From: Gnomoniopsis sp. IMI 355080
Taxonomy: Eukaryota; Ascomycota; Sordariomycetes; Diaporthales; Gnomoniaceae
Length of the DNA stretch: 64,000 bases
Direction: 5' to 3'
Assembly (NCBI GenBank): GCA_027946555.1
Contig: JAPEVC010000032.1
Location: 124,001-188,000, forward strand
The notes below the pieces were generated by a model. That model was not told where the DNA came from and ran no database searches. It saw only the letters and a program-made list of their open reading frames with translations. This document shows, one piece after another, positions 22,295 through 34,625 of this stretch. Within the stretch, counting starts at the first letter, position 1. Every line of letters starts with the position of its first letter. A program made the translations under genes and the position numbers.

Positions 22295-22805
22295 GTTGAG
22301 GAGGAAGAGAAGGCCGGCAATTCGTTAGGAGGGAGGAGGGCTTTTTGGTTTTCAGGCTGGCTCCTCACTCGGGGCCGGAGCCGGGACGAAAGACGCAATT
22401 CAACGCAACGGATGATCTGGGTATAGAATGGTATGTGGTTTCAAGATAAAGGACGATAACAGTCTACAAGTCGCAATGCTAAAGTAAGTAAGGTGGCTAT
22501 GGCCAAAACAGACAATATAATACTGATGAGCCAGAAGAGAGGAAAAGACGAAACGCGGGGAAAGGTAGTGCTGATGTTTAGAAAAAGGGCTGAAGTCGGA
22601 ACGTGGGATGGCCAAAGAGGAGATGAAATTGTCTGAGAGCGATCAGAAGAGGAGGGGGAGCGCTGACCAAGACGACCTGGACTGCCCGGGCAAGGAAGGA
22701 CGTGAGATTGTTCCCGCACTGGGGAACTAAGTGGGTGCGCAGGCGGCGCGGCGCACGGAGCGGACGGCTTATTATTATTGGGACAGGACAGGACAGGGCA
22801 AGTCG

Positions 22806-22888
22806 GTGTGTGTGTGTGTGTGTGTTGGTGCGAGTGAGTGAGAGTGTGAGAGTGTGTGTGTGTATGTATGTGTGTAAGCGTGTGTGTA
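22806..22888. repeat. (GT)n microsatellite cluster
   Basis: A perfect (GT)10 run at 22806-22825 is followed by degenerate GAGT and GTGT units to about 22888. Confidence 0.9.
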
Positions 22889-25810
22889 CCGTTCCTTGGT
22901 TAATTCATTACGTCCTGTCCTAGTCCGGCAATAGTGCGGCAGGGAAAAGAGATACACAGGCCCTGGCACAGGTACGCGCTCTTTGTCCTAGGTATAGTAT
23001 CCATATCGTCACATTGTTCCGTCGTCGTTGGACAGGAAGCAACAACAGCGTCAAGGGCGATGGCTACAGAAAGTTGTCGAGCACTGTCTACTACTCCTGA
23101 AGTCTGCATCTTGCGACCATTCCTTCTTGAGATGTTGTCGCCTGCTCACGAAAGGCGGTCGGAATTCTCATTAGCAGTAAGTATGGGGCTTTTCACCCAG
23201 CTTCTCGCATCGGTTCTTCTCCTCTTTCCCCCCCAGTCCCACTCTAGGCCTGTCAGTGCGTCCAACCGCCTGTGCCGTGCGCGACAATCAACCCTACTTG
23301 CATGGCAGCTCTGGGCGAGATTGCGCAGATTCAGCCTCATTCCAACAGTCCACCGTTCCGCGAGTCTTTTAGCCTTTCATCGCCCCAAAACAACACCCAC
23401 ATTCCATCCTCGGCAACAACGAGGGGGCGGTGATTGACCGCCTTCAGGCGTGGGAACGATCGTCCGGTGTGGGGAAAAGAGACTGGCCATGCGGCTTGAT
23501 TGGTCTCGGAATGCTCGCTCGAAGGATTTCTGCCCAGCTACGAGACAAACCACCCAACAGGGGGCCCCGATGCCTCGGGTCCGGTGGACCGGTGCGGCCC
23601 TGTCAGACCCAAAAAAACCTTGGACGAGCGGTCCACGGCCACTGGCGTCTTCTCCAGTCCGGGGAAGCAGAAACAATCGCTGCGCAAGAAAATGCCTCTA
23701 CACGTTTCCCCGGTCCCCCCCGCCCCTCTACTCGCCAATATTCCGAAACAAAGTCCTTCAATCTCTCGTGAAAGAGGAGGAGTCAAGGCGATTGGAGACC
23801 CCCTCGCCTTTTTGACGATATTAGCATCGTCTGACTAGGGCAGTTGCTGACCACTGCTCGCTCATCTGCAAGCCAGGTCCTCTTGTCAGTAACTAAAACA
23901 TGTACGACCTGTCTAGCCGGGCCCCCAGAGAGAACGTCAAACAGTTCCATGCCACGGGTACCTTGGTACCTTGGTATGGCACGCATTTTGGCTTGGGCGC
24001 CTCCCGCATTGTAAAACAAAACAGCATAACCGCTGCCGGTGGCGGGGATCCGCGTCTGCAGGGCAAGCAGAAGCAATCATGTCTCGTTCTTTCGGCGCGG
24101 GCCATGTCTTGCTTGTCCCTCTCAAGTCCTGCCCGTCAGCAGAGGTGCAAAAGTGATGATCGTCTCTACGCCCCGCTCGGAATCTCTCCCGCCCCTGTCC
24201 ATCACAACCTTTTCATTGTCCAAGTGTTACACCTGGTAACCTGTTCAAAGTGCCATTTTCGCCATGATGACATTTGACCAGCCCCTCATGACCCAAGAAG
24301 TATCAGTTAGGTGAACCGTTTCAAACAAACGAAATGCTATCCTCTGAGATCCATGCCTTTCAGCTCTGACTGCGATTGCCGCCATCAGAAATCCAGGCAT
24401 TGTCCCGCTGCACCGCCCCGGATGCCCAGCTGTCTGGTGGCCGAACCTACCAAAAGCATGGAAACAAGAAGAAAAAAGCGTGGTCCGGGGCATCGTCTTA
24501 CACGCAGACAAGCCGCCACTCGCGCAGTACTATCTGGACTATTATGCGAGCCACGAGCCCTTTCCCCGCGGCAGACCATTCAGCTCTTGCATAGTGGCTC
24601 GGTGAAACGCAGCTCAAGGCGCAGGCAAGCTGGCAAGGCGCACGCCATCAGCAGAATCAGCCAGCCAAACAAGCCCCAGACCAAGCCGCAGCTGGTATTT
24701 ATCTTTTTCACCGGCGTCAATGCTGCTGACTCCTGAGTTATCGTTGCCGGTGCGTTTCCACAATCGGCCCGGCTGGCGCATTCGACAAGACCTGAACGCC
24801 CTGTCAAGATGTACTTTGTATGTGTGGCAGTGTGGATGTGGAGAAGCATGTGACAGGAGGGGCAAGCAGGCCACCATTTATTGCCGTCGCCATCGCCCCT
24901 GCAACCGGACCCCGGAACGACGTGAACTGTGATAGTCGGACTCGCTTGCCGCTTATGCTTTCTTGTTGCTGCTACTTTTTAATCAATCTTTTGGCCCGAC
25001 TTCCCGACTTCTCCGCTATGATGGCTCGGCAGGACAAACGACGATACTGTTGCCGCAAATGCTGTCCGCCCACATTGGTGAGCCCCCACCTTGGCGGGGG
25101 AGACTAGAGCTACGGTTTACAACATCTCCGGGTCCTATGGCGTGGCAGCCGCATATTGAACATCTCTGCAGTCCACGATCCTTTCCATGCATAGAGTCTG
25201 ATGAAGCTGGGCGCGCCGGGCCCATTCACGCACCTATCATACATGGTACATTGCCTCGATCACTAGCCAAGGATCAAGCCATGTTCTAGGCCACCCGTTG
25301 CGTGGAAGCAAGTGGAGATCATTCTGTTACGCCTACCAACTTTAGCTGTAAGCTTGTCCCCCAACATCTGCGCTGTCAGAGTTGGGGTATGCATCACGAA
25401 GATGGCGGCGAAATGACATGGGTCAACCCTTGTGCCGGAGCTGCAAGCCACTATCGCCATCATGCTCGAGACGATATCGACTCGATACTTTGCGGTGGAT
25501 ATGATGTGGAGGGCTGGTGTTGTAATTGCATCAGCAAAGTCGTACTGGACAGAGCGATTTGGTATGTGTCTGTCGTGGACAACAGAAACAGGCGCGGACT
25601 CGGATCCTTGCCTCGACGTCCCGAGACACGTACAGATGGAGTTGTCCACAAGCATCCAGCGCTCCGTTAGGCAGATCAAAGAAATGTCATCGACGTATTC
25701 GAGGCCAACAATTTGTAGGTAATCTGTGGGCGAGCTTTCGAAGAAGGAATCGTTTCGTTCATAGCAGGTCAAGATGTAACGGATAGAGTTCGCGCTTCCA
25801 AAGTTACATG

Positions 25811-26225
25811 CATGGCTGGGCCACGGCAGCCCCGACCGGCCTCAATCGTCAGGAGTGAGTCCCTGGATCGACCAGATGGATCGACCAGAGCGACCGAGCG
25901 TCCTCCAGACCAAACCTTCGGACCATAGCCGCGAATGACACGCTGGACCGACAGCCATGTTGCCTCTAATCTGACGTTGGTCCCGTCTGGATTCATTTCA
26001 TTTGAAGAGTACAGGTATACACACCAATGAGCTGGGCGCGGTGCGATTCTGGATAGATGACGTCGCAATCGTCGAGTAATGAATTATGGACCTGTTGTTG
26101 AGTTATATCTCGCCAGGTGCCGACATCCTTGAAGGTGTCGTGTGTTCTTGGTTCCAACGTCATGGCAGCGGCACCAGTCTGCCTTCTGAAGGTGCAAGGT
26201 CTTGGTGACGATCTTAGTATTTGGA
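25811..26225 (-). other. Exon-like coding segments of an unrecognised or decayed gene
   Basis: On the minus strand an open frame covers about 26,225-26,022 (includes DTFKDVGTWRDITQQQ and DDCDVIYPESHRAQLI) and runs into a GTGTATACC donor-like site at about 26,021. After an acceptor-like CCAG the frame resumes as DGTNVRLEATWLSVQRVIRG and continues to MH|GTAACTT near 25,810. The apparent intron is only about 36 bp, shorter than usual. The residue composition is protein-like, but I recognise no family and cannot extend it at either end. Confidence 0.2.
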
Positions 26226-29200
26226 TGTATGCCCCTCGTTGTCGATACGGGTTTGCCCTGGCGAGGGAGGTCTGCACACAAAAACTTGGGCCAAGGCACA
26301 AAATAAGCTGCTTGATGTTCGGACCCCCATCCGTGATATCCCGAAGGTGATGTATATACAGTTCGTCTCCTAGTGAAGGGCAACGTTTCGGGGTTCACCA
26401 ACCTGTCATTATCCCAGCGAGCCCCATTGATGTTATAGGTATGACGGAAAGGAAGACCCAGTGGCGAGACTGACAGTGTCTGTTCGAGGGGACTGCGGTT
26501 GTACAATCTCCACGAAGCCTTGGACGAGGTCTCTCGCGATGGATTGCAGCAGCAGTCATGTGGAGAGAGTTCGATACAACTATTCTGAGCTGAATAGCCG
26601 TGTGCATTCAAACCCTTCCAGCCGTTGGCCGTGCGACCTTGAAAAGTACTGTTCTTGCTGTCGCTTCTGTGCAAGATTGTTGTACAGACTTTCTTATGGG
26701 CGATCTAGGTGGGTTCTTGCGGTACGTATTTCATCTGAGATCGTATGAGAAAACTGGTCGCACAATAAACCGAGTCATTCCATGGACCAGTTCACCACAG
26801 ATTCCATACGATGGTCATTCTCTGTATCGGCGCGCGCAGCGCTCAATGGGCGACAGCAGCGCATAATACGCTTCGTTTGAGCCTGGTTCTCTTGAAAGTA
26901 CAAGGAGAGCGAAGGTCGAAGTACACTGTGATACCACCGTCATCAGTAAGGAGGCTGGTCGTGACAGGCTCGATAGATATTCGAGCTCGAATACCGCACG
27001 CGGTCCGGCTTCATCGCAAGACACAGTGACGGCGCCTCAGCCATCGGTCATAGCAGACCGATCAACGACATGGAAGACGGATAATAAGGAGTGTCAGGTT
27101 AATGCAATCCCCTTCGCAACCCCATTGAAATGCCTAGGAAGTCCTACGGCCAGCCACAAGTGACCGCACTGCCAGGCCAGCAGGAAACAAGGCTTTCAGC
27201 TGGCTTTCGTAGTTGCGATAAGTTGAAGGCCCTCACGCAGTAGAAGGTCGACAAGTCGCCAACGATGCTGAGACCACGCAGCTAACTCGCATTTTCAGTC
27301 CAGATAACTTATGTGAAGCGCAGACTTGGCTCACATAGCCGTAGGACGTCCGAAGGGCACCACATACATCAGCATAGCTCACGTCTCACTCTTATGTCCC
27401 TGGTCAGGGCTTTTTTTGCGGGAGGCCGTCCTTCGCGGACAGGCACAATTCGAAGCCAAGTCTCCGTACGCAATATACACTCGGGAAATGTCGCCGCGAG
27501 TACCAGAGATCGTCATTGTCCGGGGTGTTTAACCAACACGCGTGGCGAGGTATCGCCAAAAACCATCCACCCGGGGCCGCCACGAGAGCGTCGCTTACCT
27601 TGAGGATCAAGGGAAAGGCCTCCTGGACGACTTCCGTTTGTGTCTCAACCGTCAATGGGTATCAACCGGCCTCTCGGGTAAACTCCACAACGTACCGCTG
27701 ATTGGCTGATGTCTGTCGTCGGCCCGAGTACAGATCCTGTTGCATATACGATACTGGTCTTCATCGACGCTGTTAAGAAGCCCGAGGTCGATCTTTCCAC
27801 TTCCACATATGAACTTGTGACACGTCAACTCAACCAATGTCGTAACCTAAATCACATTAGCCGCTCTGAGGTCAGATAGGGAATTGCCTAAAAGAGAAGA
27901 CAGCTCCAGAGCACTGATCGCCATTGAGAATGCTGGAACTGCCCTTCCACAAGAGCACATGGTGTCCATCCGTAAGATGATCCCAGTGACAATACGTAAG
28001 TAGCGCTTGAACGTGTTATGGTGAGCAGCTCGGGGCAGGCGCCAGGTGTGAAAGTCCTAGTCGGTTTCTCCTGTAGCTCGCCACGCCCCAACACACGAAG
28101 ACGGACCGTTCGGAAACTGAGGAGAGAGCAAAAATTGCACCGATGGCAACAATGCGCTTGCGACTGACGAGCAGACAAAGAGTGATAGACGTTTGCTGTG
28201 GTAGCAGTCGACGTCAAGGCAATGCATCTGAATAGCCCTTCGCCAGGATTCTTGCCCACTTGTCTCTTGGACCGACCAGATTCGTAATTCGCAGAGGCTC
28301 GCGGAGAAGACAGCTCAGAACACTGTGTTGTGGTTGAAAACAGAGGCACAAAAGAAGCTGTCTTGCTACACGTGGCCCAGACATACCCTTACGTCCGAGC
28401 ACGCGTCAAGTTGTCACAGCGTGTCTTTCGTCATAGCCGCGGTTGCTGGCTAGGTAGGGCTAGATCATCAGCCGGGGAAGGACGTGGTGTGCTGCTTGCG
28501 CTGCAGCTGCAGCCGGCATGGCATGGTTCTACGTTCCATCCCTACGCCTTCGAGAAGATCGGAAGCTTCTCCCCTCGGGGTACTAATCGACGCCTGTGAG
28601 GGAAGACGTGCTCTCCACAGTCGCTGCTCGGCTGCCGAAATGTCAGGCCCGGGAGCTTTACATGGAGTTTGACGCGATGGACCAGCTATTCTCGCTTGAT
28701 AACCGACTGATGGTAAGATGAAGACGCAAGGGATGAGGCTTCATGTTGCAATGCTTACCCCGGAATCTCTTTGGAAGCTTCCGGAAGGACTTGGGACCTG
28801 CGTCTAGATGCAGCTGCAGGCTCGTTTCTTGGGCAGCGGCTGCCTCGGGTTTCAACTTCAACCTCCTGATCACGATATAGCAAAATGAGACGATGATGCT
28901 CAAGATGTGATGCCACGGCGCCACAAATAATTACCATGCGCCATCAGTAGAATGAAGACGGCAGGTCGCCTGTCATACTGTGAAGTTTGCAAAACGTTCT
29001 GTATGCGAGGTCGTTCAGTTACCAAAGGATGGGGAAGGTCGCTGCGCGGCACAGCTGGTGGGAGAAATTTACCTGCGGTGTTGACTACTGCAGCTCCGAA
29101 GGATTTCCATGTGGATTCCTCCATGACGGTGGGTTGAGGCCGGACGCACTCCTGCCTGTCCCGCGGCCCTTGTCGACGTTGGAGGTGGTGCAGGTTGCGT

Positions 29201-30693
29201 TCCATCGCAGCATAGCTATGGGCATGCATGTGCTAAAAGATGGGTGGGTCTGTAAGCTGTGTGCGCACTGCGCAGGTGGGTAATCTCATGCCAAAGGGCT
29301 GCTCTGTGGGGGGCCGGAGCAAGAGGGCAGAACTGACGCATTAGTATCTCGAGTTGGCAGCTTAGCAAGATTCGTTCCAACTTTCTTGGGGAAAATCTGT
29401 GGGCATGCAGATATTTTGCTAGACACTTGTATCCAACGCGTCGAGTACTGTGTACTTGAGAGATAGGGAAAGGACTCCTTCACAAACCGGGTGGGGAACA
29501 AATTGGGATGCTGACACAGATCCCATCGCGTGATATACATGGTGTGTAGAATGGTTGATGAGGAAGGTCTATGCGCATTATGATGGCATGGGAGAGCAGG
29601 TAGCGAACGGCCAAAGTCGTGTCATGGGTGAGGCCGAGGCATTGTGTCGACTGCTTGAAATAGGCAGTATCGTGAGCTTGTCCCATGCCATGGCTTGGAC
29701 GCATCACGGGAACGGCCAGCCGAACCGAAGGCCAACACGCTCCGAGTCGGGAAGTCAAACTCGTCGCCACAGTCCTCATCCCGGTGGCAGCGTTCAAGGA
29801 GGTTGTCTCCGTGGGCTTGCCGTTGAAACTTGACACCTGCGAGGCGTGTGACGGCATGGAGTGGAAAAAGCAATTTTTTGATACAAGTGAAGTACGAGTA
29901 CGGACGTACTGCACAGCATAGTGAGTACCCCGGATCGGCCCCAGCCACAGTCCAACGGCACGGCGGCATGACCCGTTCGTTGCTAGAGCTGGCCGATCAT
30001 TGAATGATCTATTCCGTAATCAGTGACTCGGTGCTTGTCTGGCCGTCGGCACGGAGGATGCAAGGCTGGCAGTCTTGCGAAGCTCGGATGCAGAAATTGC
30101 ATCGCCAGCAGAGTGTTCTCCATCTCGCTTGATGGATACCTCGGTCCTCAGTACCATCGCAGGCCGGCAATGTCGAGCAGAGTCGGCGTCTGTGCTAAAG
30201 CGAAGCTTGTAGTTGGAGTCAATTGGTCGAGGTATAACGATGTCTCAAGTCTGTGTGACAGAGCATCCAAGGAATCGGGACTGCGACTCCTGGTTTTGAT
30301 GCTCATTCTCATGCTCTCATCAGCCAGACCCCCCTCCCCCCGGCCTCCAACGTCCCCCCAGCATCAAAGTACCTATGCAGGCAGGCAATGTGGGTAGTAG
30401 TATGGCACAGTGCCCCATTGAAACCGGGTAGGTGGCGTTCCCAGTGTCAGTCTCCACAGTCAGGTCGCGATTCGCGCATCCCAATGACCAAGAATATTGT
30501 GGCAACGAAGCTCGACGACTCTGTTGGTTCGCTTGCGAGGCGAAAGAAGGAGTTGAAGGTCCGCGAAGCGGCTTTGCCAAAATGATGACCGAGGAGAAAA
30601 TTGACGTGTTGCGACGCATACTTATGTAGATGACGGCGTACTGGGCCACATCCGACAACAGCCTCATAGCGAGTGCAATCATGGTGGCCGTGG

Positions 30694-30735
30694 CCGTAGC
30701 CGTAGCCGTAGCCGTAGCCGTAGCCATAGCCGTAG
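30694..30735. repeat. CCGTAG hexanucleotide tandem repeat
   Basis: Seven consecutive 6-bp units read CCGTAG, with one CCATAG variant as the sixth. Degenerate GGCCGT units precede it from about 30,686. Read on the minus strand in one frame it would encode alternating Gly-Tyr. Confidence 0.9.
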
Positions 30736-31960
30736 CTACGACCGTACAGTACACAATGCTTTACTATGTAGTACGGAAGTATGTTGAATAGCTGGCATCG
30801 CAGATTCAAGCGGAGGTGATCTGGTGCTTGACTCGCTCCAGCTTCTTGCTCAGACTGCTGTGCGACTCGGCCGGCTCGACACATGACTGACTGTCGATGA
30901 TTGGCTTGACATTCTCATTGACTTTGATTCTTGTACGGTACTGTAGACAATGTGGTGGCTTGTGGATGGCATCGCTGATGGCCAAAATTGGATTGGACGG
31001 GACGACACAACAGGAGAGAGTTGGAGCCAGAGATTTTCGCGGGTTGGTACTGTGGGTGCGTGGAAAAGGGCGCGCTCTGGCCCAAGCGCCTTGTCAATGT
31101 TCCTTCCGCTGTGGGACAGTCTGGCTGGTCTGGACTGTTCCTTCCACTTTGTTGGCTGACTGCAATTGCAATTGCTATCCACCTCTAATGATGATGCTGG
31201 CTGGATCCCCAGCTGGTGAACAGTGATTATAGGCAAGGCATGCAAAGTGGCCTTGGACCCTACTTGGACGACAGCCGACGACAGCTTGCTGGCCAACGAC
31301 GGCAGACCTTGGGGACCAAAGTCAACCCGCTGAGTCAAGACTCCACACAGGCTCCGGGTCGTGGTGGCATGGTACAGTACGGAAGAGTCTCTTGTACAGT
31401 GTTCAGTGCTTCCTTCCTGCTGTTCTGTTAGACACACGCCCCGAATTACCCTCCGATCTGGCCCACACTACTGCGCAGCACTATGGTGCCCTGCGCTGGA
31501 GGTCAAAGGGTCCTCCTTGCACAGGACTTCCCAATCGGTACAGCTGCATCTCGAGCTTCCTCACTAGCTGCACACCTGCAGGTATTGATGAACCATCGAT
31601 TCAGCCATGACGATAGGGTACCACGTTTGTGGTAGCACACCAGCAAGCAAAGAACGTCGACAGAGATTCGAGATCGGCTTCTGCAGTCAGCAAGCTCATC
31701 AGCCATCCATCCATCCTTCAGCCATCCATGCGCCCATCTATCTCTCCACGAACCGCGCTCAGCACCATGAAGGTTCCGCAGCTCCAGCCCGATAACAACA
31801 CTACAGCGTACATGGGACGGATGCATTCTACAGAGTAGCCGTGCACCTAAGATGGATACATTACACATGCCGGTCCACTCGCCGGCCGGACGGTACTGTA
31901 CGGTGCATCTCGATAGGAGCGGGCGTCACGGAAACCATGCTGCCCTGTGGTAAGGATGTG

Positions 31961-31987
31961 CGTCCCCGTCCCCGTCCCCGTCTCCGT
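31961..31987. repeat. CCCCGT short tandem repeat
   Basis: Four units of CCCCGT, the last a CTCCGT variant. Imperfect CATC units lie about 250 bp upstream (31,700-31,740). Confidence 0.8.
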
Positions 31988-34625
31988 ACGCTCCCATACA
32001 TGTAAATCTGCTATTGGTGCACGATAAACGCCGTGATGGTGTCAGCCAAACCCTCCAGGTGAGATCTGACAGCCTTGGCTTTGCGATTGCGGGGCCTTGC
32101 TTCGTCTTGCGAGCGATTGCACATGGCGCATCCAGTCTCCATCGCCTGTGGCGGACGCAGGCGGGACTCGTCTGATAGTACACAGCCTCGCCTCGCCGCT
32201 GCAGGTCAACCTCATGCATCTAGGCGATGCTATCTACGTGTCTCCTAGTCAACGTTAGATGCTATGACAGGTAAATGACATCTTGAGATGGAGATGCATG
32301 TTGTTGGCAGCGGAACCCGAGTCCCGTTGTCCCGCCCAGAATGCCCACCTCACCATATCAAATTGTCTAAATGGCGATCATAGTATGCTATCGAGTCGGT
32401 ACCTGCATGAGGTTCACATGCCCCAGGTCCCCCAGCAATCACGGCACGCATCGCAGAAACTCTATCAGTACGAGCAATGCTTACCAACGAAACAGCCTAC
32501 AGTCGTCAACGTGCTGGCCGCTCAAGTCAAAGCCAAGATTGATGCCTGTTGCCGTACATGACCAGCAAGTTCGGGCAATAGACGATGGGATGCCCAACGC
32601 ACTCCAGCTCCTAATCAACAGCCCTCCCACATTTCGGGGCCCCTTCAAGCCCCCAGTTGAAGCTGCTGTGGATTAATCTTGTGCTTGCCCCTCTATCACG
32701 ATATTGGAACTACCGTCCACAGAGCGCCAAAACAAGATGTCTCCGTCCTCTACTAGTTGGGTCGTTGGTATCAGCTCCGTAGCAATCTGCAACAGAGAGG
32801 GCTTCTCGCCACGGATTATCACGGCATGTTCCATCCTTGTCGACTCCCAACAGTCATTGGTGTTGCACAGTGCAACCTCCCTCCCTCCCCTCTGGTCCGC
32901 CGGACAAGCTTGCCTAAGTGAAGAAGGTGGCCTATTCAGCACAAATTGAATGGCGTGCCAACCATGAACATCTGCGAGACGCTCGAATGCCATGGACCAG
33001 GGCCATTCCAGGCGCTAGCCCAGCCGCGCGGGAGTAACTCGCTCTGCATACTGCTCCTGACTGCCTGGTTATCTCTAGCTTTATTTGGAGCTCTGTTCAA
33101 CCAGTCTGGCCGTCAGTGACAACGCATCGCTGGGTCGTGCAACAGCCGATGAGCACACGCCAACACGCTCTATGGGCTCCGGCGCTTCAAATCACCCATG
33201 CCTAGCATCGCCTATCGTCCGAGATCCCATTGTCTGGGCCTTTCGAGTGGACACTCGTCTCCGCATCTCGCTGAGCGAGCGAAGTGGGCAAGGTGGGTTT
33301 GAGGGCTGGGGCCTTGGCCATCGAGAATTCAGTACACCCTGGCTGGAGTGTTTCCAGGTTCTCCACGTTCCCTAAGAATTGATTGTCCTCCCGAGGCATC
33401 CTTGGCCTTGTCCCCATCGGGGGCCCTGGCCAATTCAGAACGCCCCCTCCAGTACCGATTGGCAGTCAGGCTACAGAGACCCTAAATAAGACTTAGTGGG
33501 GCCTGGGTGACAGCCCTTTCACCCAGACAGGGACCCCAAATATCCTCGGAAAGGGTAAGGATTGCATGCAACGATAAATCTGCACTGTATCACAGTATGT
33601 ACCGCCTACCCGTATCATCCCTACTGGTGCCATCCACTCAGTTTCTCGCGCTGTTTTATTATCTGCAGTTTCCATATGCAATCGACAAATTGTACCGCGT
33701 ACATTGCGCCAGAAGTGGGCATGTTCATCCTCGTAAACACATTGTTCCCATTACTTCCTTGTTATTGCGTTTCTCCTCACAAGACCGGAGCTGCTCAGTC
33801 CATCTTCCCTGTAGTGTGTCCGCTCAAGTCACAACCCCAGAAAGACTTGCTCGGTCGTCCATCTCCCGTCCACCCTACCTATATATGTCTCCAGTTCCCT
33901 TCATATTCATATGCCTGATGAAGTCCGTCCTCCTCCAATCGCTTTTTCTTTGAATTTCATACTTGTCGCTTCGGGGCCGTTCGGTCTATACAATGGATTG
34001 CTTATAAAGGTTGCTTGCTTCCCCTACTCTGTACACTATCCAAATTCCCCCCGGTGGCTGTGGAAAATCGCTGTGGTATTCGATACCCAGTTCTTCAAGT
34101 CGCTCGTTGCACAACCAATACATTTCCCAATAAGCAAAATTCGAAACGGTAGTGAGGAGCTACAACGTTGAGAACCGCTGGTTATGATTTGGTAGACCAG
34201 ACAAAGATTCCTCAGCTTGTTCTGGATCCAACAGCCACATCTCCCATATACACCGGGTTTCCCAGAGAGTCCGGGGCACGCCATTGTGGAAGTGTCCTTA
34301 CTCATTCACGATCGGTACCAAGTCCTCCAGTGGACCGAATCTGCTCACCCAAAAAACGGGACAAGTTCAGGTTGAGCTTTTACAAAGTCTCCAGGCTGTC
34401 TTGGAGGCTGAGCACTTTGCCATACGACGCGGTAAAAGCAGACTCAGTGTTGCGAGCCCACGACAACCTCATCCTGTGCTGCCCCACAGCAAATTGAAAC
34501 CACTGCGGCCCCTCCGACCAGGCCTGGTTGGAAACCCTTTCAACCACTTCTTCCGCTGACATTTTGACTTGATCCCCCGGATAAGTCATATTTGCCGCAG
34601 CTTGACCTGCTCCATATACAACATA

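Larger units (their letters stand above)
22295..34625. other. Gene-poor stretch of about 12 kb
   Basis: No gene can be supported here, although the flanking genes are dense. ORFs rarely exceed 150 codons, occur equally in all frames and lack recognisable domains. The stretch holds several simple tandem repeats (listed separately) and scattered exon-like segments, the best on the minus strand at about 25,800-26,220. Base composition looks near balanced rather than strongly AT-rich, which argues against heavy RIP. I see no transposase, reverse transcriptase or long terminal repeat. It could be an accessory or subtelomere-like block, or contain intron-rich genes unreadable by eye. Confidence 0.5.

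Noticed and set aside
22934..23437. 167-codon ORF in the desert
   Set aside because: It overlaps open frames on the other strand, has no domain, and lacks a supported ATG start.
23377..23838. Cluster of overlapping ORFs in five frames
   Set aside because: Simultaneous openness on both strands reflects local GC richness, not coding.
30850..31437. 195-codon minus-strand ORF
   Set aside because: Ser-rich chance frame without motif, in a region where several frames are open.
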